From DASUKM01 sp036278735 (GTDB lineage Bacteria; Acidobacteriota; Vicinamibacteria; Vicinamibacterales; 2-12-FULL-66-21), in assembly GCA_036278735.1 (NCBI GenBank), contig DASUKM010000048.1, positions 1-61,819 on the forward strand: 61,819 nucleotides of DNA, given 5' to 3'. Of the stretch, positions 35,923 to 43,114 are shown one piece after another. The notes under the pieces are model-generated. The model was not told the origin of the DNA. It did no database searches and saw only the letters and a list, made by a program, of their open reading frames with translations. Every line of letters starts with the position of its first letter. The stretch's first letter is position 1. The position numbers and the translations under genes were made by a program.

Positions 35923-36798
35923 ATGTCGCGACGCATTGCCACGTTGTTTCTGCTGATGGGCGCCGGAGGCCTCCTGCTGGCCGGTTGCGGCCGGCGTGCC
36001 CCGCGGTACGAGCTGCAGGGGCAGGTGCTGGCGCTCTCCGCGTCACCGGCGAGCGGCCGTCCCGAGGTCACGGTCAAGCACAAGGACATCCGCGGCTTCA
36101 TGCCCGCCATGACGATGGCGTATCGGGTGAAGGACGCGCGCCTCTTGTCGGGCCTGGCGCCCGGCGACCTCGTCACCGCGACGCTCGTCGTCGACGGCGA
36201 CGACGCGTATTTGTCGGCGATCACGAAGACCGGCACGGCACCGCTGCCCGCGGCCGGGCTGGTGCCGCACGTGATGGACCTGCTCGAGCCGGGCGATCGC
36301 GTCCCGGACGTGCCCCTCACGGACCAGGACGGTCATCCGGTGCGGCTCTCCGATTGGCACGGGCAGGTGGTCGCCGTCACGTTCATATACACACGCTGTC
36401 CGCTGCCGAACTTCTGCCCGCTGATGGACCGTAACTTCAAGGCCGTCCAGGCGCAGGTGGAGCGCGATGCCGTCCTGGCCGGGCACGTGCACCTGCTCTC
36501 GGTCAGCTTCGATCCGGCGCACGATACGCCAGCCGTCCTGAAGACGCACGCGTCCGCGCTCGGGGCCGACACCCGCGTGTGGACGTTCGCGACGGCGCCC
36601 GTCCCCACCATCGACGCGTTCGCCTCCCGCTTCGGCGTCTCCGTGATGCGGCAGACGGATCGAACGCAGAGCGTCACGCACAACCTGCGCACGGCCGTGA
36701 TCGATCCTGAAGGACGCCTGGTCACGATCCACTCGGGCAACGACTGGACGCCCGACACGCTCGTGACGGATCTCCGAACCGCCCGTGCGACACAGTGA
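35923..36798 (+). CDS. CusF-like/SCO1 fusion copper lipoprotein
   Basis: This 291-aa lipoprotein (lipobox LLLAGC, Cys21) has an N-terminal CusF-type copper-binding segment (about 25-100; HKDIRGFMPAMTMAY with its Met cluster) followed by a SCO1/SenC thioredoxin-like domain (about 120-291). The copper pair lies in YTRCPLPNFCPLMD, spaced C-x5-C rather than the usual C-x3-C, and the distal His is in SVTHNLRT. SCO1 delivers copper to cytochrome oxidase. The ATG at 35923 starts right before the signal. The next gene overlaps its stop by 14 nt. Confidence 0.9.
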   Translation: MSRRIATLFLLMGAGGLLLAGCGRRAPRYELQGQVLALSASPASGRPEVTVKHKDIRGFMPAMTMAYRVKDARLLSGLAPGDLVTATLVVDGDDAYLSAITKTGTAPLPAAGLVPHVMDLLEPGDRVPDVPLTDQDGHPVRLSDWHGQVVAVTFIYTRCPLPNFCPLMDRNFKAVQAQVERDAVLAGHVHLLSVSFDPAHDTPAVLKTHASALGADTRVWTFATAPVPTIDAFASRFGVSVMRQTDRTQSVTHNLRTAVIDPEGRLVTIHSGNDWTPDTLVTDLRTARATQ

Positions 36799-37462
36799 GG
36801 CGCCGCCGCGCGCGCGATTCACCGCGGCCGAGCGCCGGCTGATCGATCGGCTGCGGACGCCGGCGGCCGTCCAGCGGTACCTGAACGCGCTGCCCTACAA
36901 CACCGAGCCGCCGCCCGGCCCCGCCACGCTGCGCAGCTTCCGCGGCATCGTCCGGCACGGCACCGCGCACTGCCTCGAGGCGGCGCTCGGCGCCGCGGTC
37001 GTGCTGGAGCAGCATGGATATCCGCCGCTCGTGCTCAGCTTCGAGTCGATCGACGCGCTCGATCACGTCCTGTTCGTCTATCAGCAGGGTGGCCGCTGGG
37101 GCTCGATCGCGCGATCGCGCGATCCCGGACTGCACGGCCGGAAGCCGGTGTTTGCCACGGCGCGCGCGCTCGCGCTCAGTTATGTGGATCCGTACGTGGA
37201 CCTGACCGGGCGGATCACCGGCTACGCCGTCGTCGACTTGCGCGTGCTGGCGGATTACGACTGGCGGCTCGCGACGCGCAACGTGTGGAAGGTGGAGCGG
37301 CTGCTGCTCGACGTGCCGCATCGCCCGATTCGATCGAGCGACGCGCGCATCGAGCGGCTCCGGCGCCGCTATCGCGCGTTCGTGGCACGGCACCCCGGAC
37401 GCAAGCCGCTCGATTACCGCGGACGCGAGCGCTGGACCGAGCTGCCTCCTGATCTTTCTTGA
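36785..37462 (+). CDS. Transglutaminase-like hypothetical protein
   Basis: This 225-aa cytoplasmic protein starts at a GTG that overlaps the SCO1 gene by 14 nt. C63 sits in RHGTAHCLEAALGAAVVLE, followed by a His in IDALDHVLFVYQQ and an Asp in ARSRDPGLHG, in the Cys-His-Asp order of the transglutaminase-like/papain fold. The C-terminal third is basic (RIERLRRRYRAF). I do not recognise a named family; the enzymatic guess rests on motif order only. The coupling to SCO1 suggests coexpression. Confidence 0.7.
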   Translation: MRHSEAPPRARFTAAERRLIDRLRTPAAVQRYLNALPYNTEPPPGPATLRSFRGIVRHGTAHCLEAALGAAVVLEQHGYPPLVLSFESIDALDHVLFVYQQGGRWGSIARSRDPGLHGRKPVFATARALALSYVDPYVDLTGRITGYAVVDLRVLADYDWRLATRNVWKVERLLLDVPHRPIRSSDARIERLRRRYRAFVARHPGRKPLDYRGRERWTELPPDLS

Positions 37463-37506
37463 TCTCCTCCTGATCTCCTCCTGAGCTCCCTCCCCTCCTG
37501 ATCTCC
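37463..37506 (+). repeat. Pyrimidine-rich repeat TGATCTCCTCC
   Basis: Several degenerate copies of TGATCTCCTCC fill the gap between two convergent genes. On the other strand AGGAGATCAGGAGG recurs at 61627-61640 inside the terminal tandem repeat. Confidence 0.7.
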
Positions 37507-37808
37507 TAATCGAGATCGAAGTCGCGCGTGGGCTTGGTGATGGGCTCCTCTCGGGCCTGACGCAGCGCCTCTTCGAAGCGCCTGGCGAGCGCGTCGCCGC
37601 GCGTCTTCTCGGCGGTGACGGACTGTTGGAACAGCGCTTCGCGCCGCGCGGCCTCCTCCGCCAGGATGCGCTGCGCATCGTCGAGCTGACGGGGCTCGCT
37701 CGAGGGGGGCGGGTCGTGTCGGACAACGCGCCGGAGGTTTGCGTCGATGACGAGGCGCGCCTGGCAGCAGGGGCACACCGCTTCGAATTCGGAGTTCAGT
37801 TTCGCCAT
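37506..37808 (-). CDS. Small zinc-ribbon protein
   Basis: This 100-aa protein has one CPCC motif (Cys12 and Cys15 region, AVCPCCQARL) near the N-terminus, followed by a long charged helix (QRILAEEAARREALFQQSVT...). Only one CxxC knuckle is present, so metal binding would need a dimer or partner. It starts 3 nt after the lipoprotein gene and probably shares its transcript. I do not recognise a function. Confidence 0.72.
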   Translation of the reverse strand: MAKLNSEFEAVCPCCQARLVIDANLRRVVRHDPPPSSEPRQLDDAQRILAEEAARREALFQQSVTAEKTRGDALARRFEEALRQAREEPITKPTRDFDLD

Positions 37809-37811
37809 CAG

Positions 37812-38195
37812 TCACCGTCCGGTGGAGCGCAGCTTCTCTGCGAGGTTCTTTGTCGGCGTCCACGTGATCGACACGGGGCGGCCCGACGCATCGGTCGCCT
37901 TGATGACCACGCGGCGGACCGGCTCACGGCGACGATCGTAGCGCTGCCCGAACCCGGTCATGAAGCCGCTGAACGGCGCATCGAGTTCACCGTGCGGATC
38001 GAGCGACTCGGCGCGCGCCTGATAGTAGTCGTTCATCGTGACCGTGACGTCGTGCCACGTCTGGTCGGTTTGATTCTGGACGATCAGTGTGGTGTCCGTG
38101 AGGCGGACCGAAGGCTCCGGCGGGCCGCAGGCGCCGAGCGCCAGCGCCGCGCCGGCGAGCAGGACGCCGGCGAGCGCGCGCCGCGGGATCCGCAT
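37812..38195 (-). CDS. Small lipoprotein, 127 aa
   Basis: The signal has a lipobox at AALALGAC. The mature part (TDTTLIVQNQTDQTWHDVTV, then VRRVVIKATDASGRPVSITW) is beta-rich, like small Ig-type periplasmic modules. TATCAT lies 6 nt before the ATG on the minus strand, overlapping the -10 box of the divergent gene. No family recognised. Confidence 0.72.
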   Translation of the reverse strand: MRIPRRALAGVLLAGAALALGACGPPEPSVRLTDTTLIVQNQTDQTWHDVTVTMNDYYQARAESLDPHGELDAPFSGFMTGFGQRYDRRREPVRRVVIKATDASGRPVSITWTPTKNLAEKLRSTGR

Positions 38196-38200
38196 GCGGC

Positions 38201-38207
38201 TATGATA
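38201..38207. promoter_or_regulatory. Overlapping divergent -10 boxes
   Basis: TATGAT (plus, 38201-38206) lies 7 nt before the ATG at 38214; TATCAT (minus, 38207-38202) lies 6 nt before the ATG at 38195. The two share five base pairs within GCTATGATAGC. Both genes lack a Shine-Dalgarno, so two leaderless, mutually exclusive transcripts are predicted. Confidence 0.5.
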
Positions 38208-38213
38208 GCGCTC

Positions 38214-39341
38214 ATGAACGGAGGGCGCCATCTCGTGCGCGCCGCGATCGTCTCGAGCGCGTTTGCGGCCGTCGCCTGCGGCAGCGCGCCGGCACGGCCG
38301 CCCATCGTCACGCCCGCGCCCGGCCCGAGCGAGGCCGTCATTGCCGGCACGGCGCGCGTCAGCGGGCGTCTGGTCGCCGCGGATGGACGGCCGCTGCTCA
38401 GCGGCACGGTGGTGATGCGGCCCGCCGTCGGGACCGCCGGCGGTCACGCCGCGGACGCGACGCTGCTGCCGGACGGACGGTTCTCGTTCACCAACGTCCG
38501 GCCCGGCCGCTACGAGATCCGCGCGCGCGGCGCCACCGACCGCGAGGGGCATCCGTTGTTTGCCACCTTCGCGCTCGTCATCGACGGGCGCGACATCGAG
38601 CACATCCAGCTCACGCTGGCGCCGGGGGCGACGATCGACGGCTCCGTGCGATTCGAGGCGAGCACCGGGGCGAAGCCGCCGGCGCTCCGGACCATCCGGG
38701 TCCGGGCTCCCCTCGCGGGCGCGGGCGCGCCGGACGATTTCTTCAGTGCGCCGGTCGCGGCCAACGGGTCGTTCGCCCTGGCCGGCCTGCCGCCGGGCGC
38801 GCACGCGATCGCCATCGAGGGCCTGTCCGGGCCATGGCTGCTCGCGCACGCCGAGTACCACGGGCGCGACGTCACGGATCGCCCGCTCGATCTTCAAGCG
38901 GGCGACCGGTTGCACGACGTCCGGGTCGTCGTGAGCGATCGCGCCGCCGCGCTCGACGTGCGCGTGACGGCAGAACGCGGCGACGCGCCGGCCGACCGCG
39001 TCACGGTGCTGCTGTTCCCGGCCGATCCGCAGTTCTGGTCGAGCCGCCGGCGGCGGCGCGCGGCCACGACCGGCGCGGACGGCCGTTGCCACTTCGACCG
39101 GCTGCCCGACGGCGCGTATCTCGCGATCGCGGGGCGCGGTCTCGATCGCACGACACTCGATGCGCCCGACAAGCTCGAGGCGCTGCACGGCCTCGCCACG
39201 CCGGTCCTTCTCGCGGCGGCCGAGACGGGGCGGCTGCAGATCGCCGTCGTGCCAAGCGTGCCCCGCACCCGCGCATTCAACCGATCTGCGTCGATCCGCA
39301 GAGCGACCGATCACGCCATTCGGCCCGGCCGGCGCCCGTGA
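38214..39341 (+). CDS. Lipoprotein with carboxypeptidase-regulatory-like domains
   Basis: This 375-aa lipoprotein (lipobox FAAVAC) contains about three beta-sandwich CarboxypepD_reg/SpaA-like repeats, each with a PDGRFSF-, ANGSFAL- or ADGRCHF-type turn followed by LPPGAHAI / LPDGAYLAI. ATG 38214 is preferred over 38202 because the latter overlaps the -10 box. Such proteins are common surface or periplasmic scaffolds in Acidobacteriota; no enzyme motif is visible. Confidence 0.78.
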   Translation: MNGGRHLVRAAIVSSAFAAVACGSAPARPPIVTPAPGPSEAVIAGTARVSGRLVAADGRPLLSGTVVMRPAVGTAGGHAADATLLPDGRFSFTNVRPGRYEIRARGATDREGHPLFATFALVIDGRDIEHIQLTLAPGATIDGSVRFEASTGAKPPALRTIRVRAPLAGAGAPDDFFSAPVAANGSFALAGLPPGAHAIAIEGLSGPWLLAHAEYHGRDVTDRPLDLQAGDRLHDVRVVVSDRAAALDVRVTAERGDAPADRVTVLLFPADPQFWSSRRRRRAATTGADGRCHFDRLPDGAYLAIAGRGLDRTTLDAPDKLEALHGLATPVLLAAAETGRLQIAVVPSVPRTRAFNRSASIRRATDHAIRPGRRP

Positions 39342-39474
39342 GGCCTGCCCTCCGTCGTTGGCGGCGCAACTGTTGCAGCGTCTGGGACCGTACGCCCGAG
39401 CGGCGGCCTCTGCATCGCGTGCCGCGCGGCGGGAGGCTCGAGCAATCGTGCAGGTGGAGACCAGGGCGGCGCTC

Positions 39475-40218
39475 ATGACCGAGCCGATCGTCCGGGCGCG
39501 CAGCAGCACCGTCGACGTCCGGATCGCGACCTACAATATTCATCGGTGCCGCGGCATGGATCGCCGGGTCGTGCCTGCCCGCATCATCGAGGTGCTCCGC
39601 GAGATCAATCCGGACGTCGCGGCGCTGCAGGAAGTCGTGGGCGCCGGTCCGGCCGGCGCGGGCCAGGCGGAAGAGATCGGCGCGGCCCTCGGGATGGGCT
39701 GGGTGATGAGCAGCGTCCGGCAGCTCCGCCAGCACCAGTTCGGCAACGTCATCCTCAGCCGCTTTCCGGTCGTGCACCACAGCCAGTACGATCTCTCGTG
39801 GCGCACCTGCGAACCGCGCGGCTGCCAGCGCGCCGATCTCGATCTCGGCGGACCGATCCTCCACGTCTACAACGTCCATCTGGGCACGGCGGTGCTCGAG
39901 CGCCGCTACCAGGCGGGCCGGCTCGCCGCCTACGTGCACGACCGCCGCGTGCCGGCGCCGAAGATCGTGCTCGGCGACTTCAACGAATGGATGCGCGGTC
40001 TCGCGACCCGGACGCTCCAGTCGCTGTTCGAGAGCATCGACATCGCCAAGCATCTGCACCGGCGCCGGACGTATCCCGGCTTCTTTCCGGTGCTGCACCT
40101 GGATCACATTTATTACGAAGGACGCGTGGAAGTACGGGGCGTCGAGCTGCCGCGGACGCGGCGCGCGATGATCGCGTCGGACCACCTGCCGCTGGTGGCC
40201 ACCCTGCGGATTGGCTAG
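39475..40218 (+). CDS. Endonuclease/exonuclease/phosphatase family protein
   Basis: This 247-aa EEP-fold hydrolase has the conserved segments IATYNIHRC, AALQEV, YNVHLG, VLGDFNEW and SDHLPLVATL, covering the metal-binding Asn/Glu, catalytic His and the final Asp-His pair. It could act on nucleic acids or phospholipids. There is no signal peptide. ATG 39475 is chosen; the frame remains open upstream into noncoding sequence. It ends 6 nt from a convergent small gene. Confidence 0.9.
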   Translation: MTEPIVRARSSTVDVRIATYNIHRCRGMDRRVVPARIIEVLREINPDVAALQEVVGAGPAGAGQAEEIGAALGMGWVMSSVRQLRQHQFGNVILSRFPVVHHSQYDLSWRTCEPRGCQRADLDLGGPILHVYNVHLGTAVLERRYQAGRLAAYVHDRRVPAPKIVLGDFNEWMRGLATRTLQSLFESIDIAKHLHRRRTYPGFFPVLHLDHIYYEGRVEVRGVELPRTRRAMIASDHLPLVATLRIG

Positions 40219-40224
40219 AGCGGC

Positions 40225-40449
40225 TCAGCCCTCTTCTTCGTACTCTTCTTCGGCGGGCGGCCCGAGGCGCGTCGGCGGACGCAGCGCCTCGCGATGGTCG
40301 AACAACGGAAGGGCGCGCACGTGCTGCATGTTGGCGCAGCCCGGCCCCTTCTGGTCGATCACGACGGTGACGGGGCTGCCTTCGACGCCGTCGCGGAACG
40401 ACAGCCGGCAGCCGCAGGCGAGTCGCGCGTGGGTGAAGCCCTTCAACAT
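40225..40449 (-). CDS. Small hypothetical protein, 74 aa
   Basis: An N-terminal KGFTHARLACGCRLSFRD and PVTVVIDQKGPGCANMQHV carry three cysteines in a compact domain; the C-terminus is acidic (PPAEEEYEEEG). TACAAT lies 8 nt before the ATG, right after the TlpA stop. I do not recognise the family. Confidence 0.6.
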   Translation of the reverse strand: MLKGFTHARLACGCRLSFRDGVEGSPVTVVIDQKGPGCANMQHVRALPLFDHREALRPPTRLGPPAEEEYEEEG

Positions 40450-40457
40450 CTGGAGCG

Positions 40458-40463
40458 ATTGTA
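40458..40463 (-). promoter_or_regulatory. Candidate -10 box (TACAAT), 8 nt before ATG 40449
   Basis: Minus-strand TACAAT directly follows the TlpA stop codon. No Shine-Dalgarno precedes the ATG, so leaderless transcription is likely. Confidence 0.4.
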
Positions 40464-41030
40464 CTACAGGAGCGATCGGATCTCCCGCTCGAACTGTTCC
40501 TTGGTCGCCGGGCCGAGGTGACGCGTGCAGATCGATCCGTCGCGTCCGATGAAGAACGTCATCGGGACGCCGTAAATCGGGCCGTAGGCATCCTCGATAT
40601 CGGACTGCATCTGCAGGATGGGATAGCGCATGTCGTACTGATGCGCGAAGGCGCGCAGCGCATCGGGCGGATCGTCGATCGACACGCCGAGGATCACGAA
40701 GCCCTTGTCCTTGTATTTGTCGTAGAGCTCGACGAACTCCGGAATCTCGATCTTGCAGGGGCCGCACCACGTCGCCCAGAAGTTCAGGGCGATCACCTTG
40801 CCCTTGAAGTCGGCCAGCCGCACCGCGTGGCCATCCATGTCCTTCAGCACGAAATCGAGCTTCGCCTTCCCCGAGGCCGTGCAGGTGGCCGGACGATGGG
40901 CCGCCGCCTCGGCGTCGGCGACCGGCGACGTCGGCGCGTTCGCGGTCCCCACGCGCGCCCGCCACAGGGGCAGCGTGAGCACCGCGAGCGCAAGCGCCGC
41001 AGCCGCGGCAATGATCCAGCGTGTCTTCAT
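40464..41030 (-). CDS. TlpA-like thioredoxin-fold protein
   Basis: This 188-aa protein has an N-terminal membrane anchor (IIAAAAALALAVLTLPLW) and a periplasmic thioredoxin domain with the active site ALNFWATWCGPCKIEIP and the cis-Pro segment YGVPMTFFI. It likely reduces disulfides, for example in cytochrome c maturation. It lies downstream of the anti-sigma gene but is separated from it by heptamer arrays. Confidence 0.92.
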   Translation of the reverse strand: MKTRWIIAAAAALALAVLTLPLWRARVGTANAPTSPVADAEAAAHRPATCTASGKAKLDFVLKDMDGHAVRLADFKGKVIALNFWATWCGPCKIEIPEFVELYDKYKDKGFVILGVSIDDPPDALRAFAHQYDMRYPILQMQSDIEDAYGPIYGVPMTFFIGRDGSICTRHLGPATKEQFEREIRSLL

Positions 41031-41045
41031 GGAATGGGTCCGAAC

Positions 41046-41130
41046 AGTTACCAGTTGCCAGTTGCCAGTTGCCAGTTACCAGTTGCCTTCTTCCGCCTTC
41101 CGCCTTCCGCCTTCCGCCTTCCGTCTTCAG
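41046..41130 (+). repeat. Two adjoining heptamer arrays: CCAGTTG and CCGCCTT
   Basis: About five CCAGTTG/CCAGTTA units (41050-41087) switch abruptly to about five CTTCCGC units (41088-41128). The last heptad supplies the stop codon of the anti-sigma gene (41127-41129, minus). Confidence 0.9.
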
Positions 41131-41891
41131 CGCGCATTGGCTTTGACGTAGCGCACCAACTCCTCGAGACCGCTCGGGTGGCCGTCGGCGAGGACGGCGT
41201 ACGTCCGGCCGTTGGCGGACCAGATCACGGCTTCGTGTCCCAGCGTATCAATCAACGCGTCGTGGCTGACCACTTTCGGGAGCACGTACACCGAGAGCGG
41301 CTGGCCGTCCCACAGGTACATCAAATGCGCCACGCCGCCGTCGGTCGACAGGCAGCGCCGCGCGGTGAGGAGGCGCAGGTGTTCGTCGGGGGCGCTCGGC
41401 GGGACCGTCAACGCCCAGCCGTGCCGCCGCTGCCAGGCGCGCGCCAGCGCGGAGGCGTCGACCGCGCCGTGCACGGTGGGCCGCAGCTCGAAGCACTTGA
41501 TGTGATCGAGCGCGAGCCCCGCCGCGAGCGCCTGGTCGTGAGCCGCCGTCGTGAAGACGAACGCCCCCGCGATCGCGAGCAGCAGCGTCGCGGCCATCGA
41601 CAGCGGCACCCAGCGCCACGCGCGCGAGACGCGCGCCGGCGGCGTGCGGGCCAGACGCTGCGACTGGCAGCGCGCACGCAGGCCGTCGGGCACCGCCGTG
41701 CGCAGTTCGCCGGCCTGGGCGCGGACCAGATCGCGCGCCGCGCGCTCCTCGGCGACGCGTTCCCGGCACGGCGCGCAGCGCGACAGGTGCGCGTCGACAG
41801 GACGCCGCGTCTCGGGCGCGGCCTCGCCGTCGATGTACGGCGTGATCTGCTCGTCGAGATCGCCGCAGCCGGGAATCGTCTGATCCGTCAT
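41127..41891 (-). CDS. Zinc-finger anti-sigma factor
   Basis: This 254-aa membrane protein has an N-terminal zf-HC2 motif (GCGDLDEQITPYIDGEA, then HLSRCAPCRERV, His-x3-Cys-x2-Cys), one transmembrane helix (about 95-114, LSMAATLLLAIAGAFVFTTA) and a periplasmic domain of about 140 residues. It pairs with the ECF sigma factor upstream but is separated from it by a 222-nt dispersed repeat, so the usual tight coupling is lost. Confidence 0.9.
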   Translation of the reverse strand: MTDQTIPGCGDLDEQITPYIDGEAAPETRRPVDAHLSRCAPCRERVAEERAARDLVRAQAGELRTAVPDGLRARCQSQRLARTPPARVSRAWRWVPLSMAATLLLAIAGAFVFTTAAHDQALAAGLALDHIKCFELRPTVHGAVDASALARAWQRRHGWALTVPPSAPDEHLRLLTARRCLSTDGGVAHLMYLWDGQPLSVYVLPKVVSHDALIDTLGHEAVIWSANGRTYAVLADGHPSGLEELVRYVKANAR

Positions 41892-41902
41892 GACTCGTGT
41901 CT

Positions 41903-42110
41903 CACCGAGGGGCTTCGCCCCTCGGACTCCCCTACACGCTCGCTCGCGCGCTCACTCGCTGCGGTCCGCGATTCCTTCACAGGCGCTCCGAGCCTCGGGC
42001 TTCGCCCCTCGGACTCTCCGCCTCCGCTAAAGCTACGGCGGACGCGCCGACGCGCCTGCGGCGCGAAGGCGGGCCCTACTGGCCCGGTCGCGCGCTCACT
42101 CGCGGTTGGC
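41903..42110 (+). repeat. Dispersed GC-rich elements (copies 2 and 3) between sigma and anti-sigma
   Basis: The hairpin CCGAGGGGC-TTC-GCCCCTCGG (41905-41925) is followed by ACTCCCCTACACGC and CGCTCGC-rich sequence, homologous to the reverse complement of 34451-34555. A second GGGCTTCGCCCCTCGGACTC block at 41996-42015 leads into CCTCCGCTAAAGCTACGG. The elements fill the whole gap. Confidence 0.72.
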
Positions 42111-42113
42111 GTC

Positions 42114-42704
42114 TCAGCGCGACGCGACGCGCCGGGCCGCATCGGTCCGCCGCGCCTGCAGCGCCTGGTACAGCAGCCGCCGTCCACGCGAGATCCGCGA
42201 CATCACGGTGCCGATCGGAATCTCGAGGACTCGCGCGATGTCCGCGTAACTCAGCTCTTCGACGTCGCGCAGCCACACGGCCTGGCGGAACGTCTCGGGC
42301 AACCCGTCGAGCGCGGCCTGCAGATCGGCGTCGAGCGTCGCACGCATGAGCAGCTGCTCCGGGGTCCGCGCCGACGGCGTCAGGTCCTGCGCCCGATCGA
42401 CAGCCTCGCTGTCGACGTCGACGGGGCTACGGCCGTCGTGGCGCCGCACGTTCCGGAACGTGTTGTGAAGGATGGTGAACAACCACGCCTTCAGGTTCGT
42501 GCCGGGCTGAAACTGATGCGCCGCGCGGAACGCCTTCAAATAGGTGTCCTGCACGAGGTCCTCGGCATCCGCCGGTCGCCGCGTCAGCCGCAGCGCCGCG
42601 CCGTACAGACTGTCGAGATACGACAGCGCCGCCTCCTCGAAAGCCGCGGGGCTTTCGCTCGCAGGGGCGGGCCGGCGGCCGGAACTCGGGCGACGAAACA
42701 CCAT
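42114..42704 (-). CDS. ECF-type RNA polymerase sigma factor
   Basis: This 196-aa protein has sigma region 2 (about 25-95; DAEDLVQDTYLKAFRAAHQF, then LKAWLFTILHNTFRN) and region 4 (about 135-190; LPETFRQAVWLRDVEELSYA, then VMSRISRGRRLL). The linker is acidic. The ATG at 42704 was chosen because upstream codons are Arg/Pro/Ala-rich noncoding. TACAAT at 42769-42764 (minus) could be its -10 box. The group within ECF sigmas cannot be assigned. Confidence 0.92.
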   Translation of the reverse strand: MVFRRPSSGRRPAPASESPAAFEEAALSYLDSLYGAALRLTRRPADAEDLVQDTYLKAFRAAHQFQPGTNLKAWLFTILHNTFRNVRRHDGRSPVDVDSEAVDRAQDLTPSARTPEQLLMRATLDADLQAALDGLPETFRQAVWLRDVEELSYADIARVLEIPIGTVMSRISRGRRLLYQALQARRTDAARRVASR

Positions 42705-43114
42705 GGAGGGGCCGCGACGCCCACTCGGAAGAACACCAGCGGGGCGCGCGTTTATTCCGTCGATTGTACTAGGCTGCGGGCAGTGGCCGCCACCTGGGGA
42801 GGACATCCGGGCCGCGCCCGCGCCGGCCGGCGGCGCCCGGGCCGCGCCGAATCGCACCTCGTCCGCGGTACGCCCCTTGCTGCCCGCGCCCGGTGACGAC
42901 GGTACGGGAGGGCCGCGCGCAGGCAATTGGCGCGTGGCGGCCGCCGGGATTCGAAACGCTTTACGCGCCACGGAAGCCGAACCCGGCGCCTGGCCGGCTG
43001 CCAGGACCGACCCGCATTGCGGGCTCCCCGCAGCTACAGTAACATCGGCCCTGCAGCCGTCTTTCGTACCGCACCGCGCGGGCGCCCCCGCCGGCTGCGT
43101 CCGAGGTGAACACC
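42705..43114. other. 410-nt divergent intergenic region
   Basis: It lies between the sigma gene (minus) and the gluzincin/barrel gene (plus). A TACAAT (42769-42764, minus) and the Shine-Dalgarno GAGGTG (43103-43108) of the plus gene are visible. The middle is very GC-rich with many short inverted repeats; I see no tRNA, riboswitch core or open small gene. Confidence 0.6.

Noticed and set aside
42775..42960. RNase P RNA-like GGGGAGGACATCCGGGC segment
   Set aside because: It resembles the GAGGAAAGTCCGGGC core by chance; the other universally conserved segment (ACAGNRA) and overall fold are missing.
42930..42970. tRNA T-loop-like GTTTCGAATCCC on the minus strand
   Set aside because: The flanking bases do not pair as a T-stem and no acceptor or anticodon arm can be drawn.
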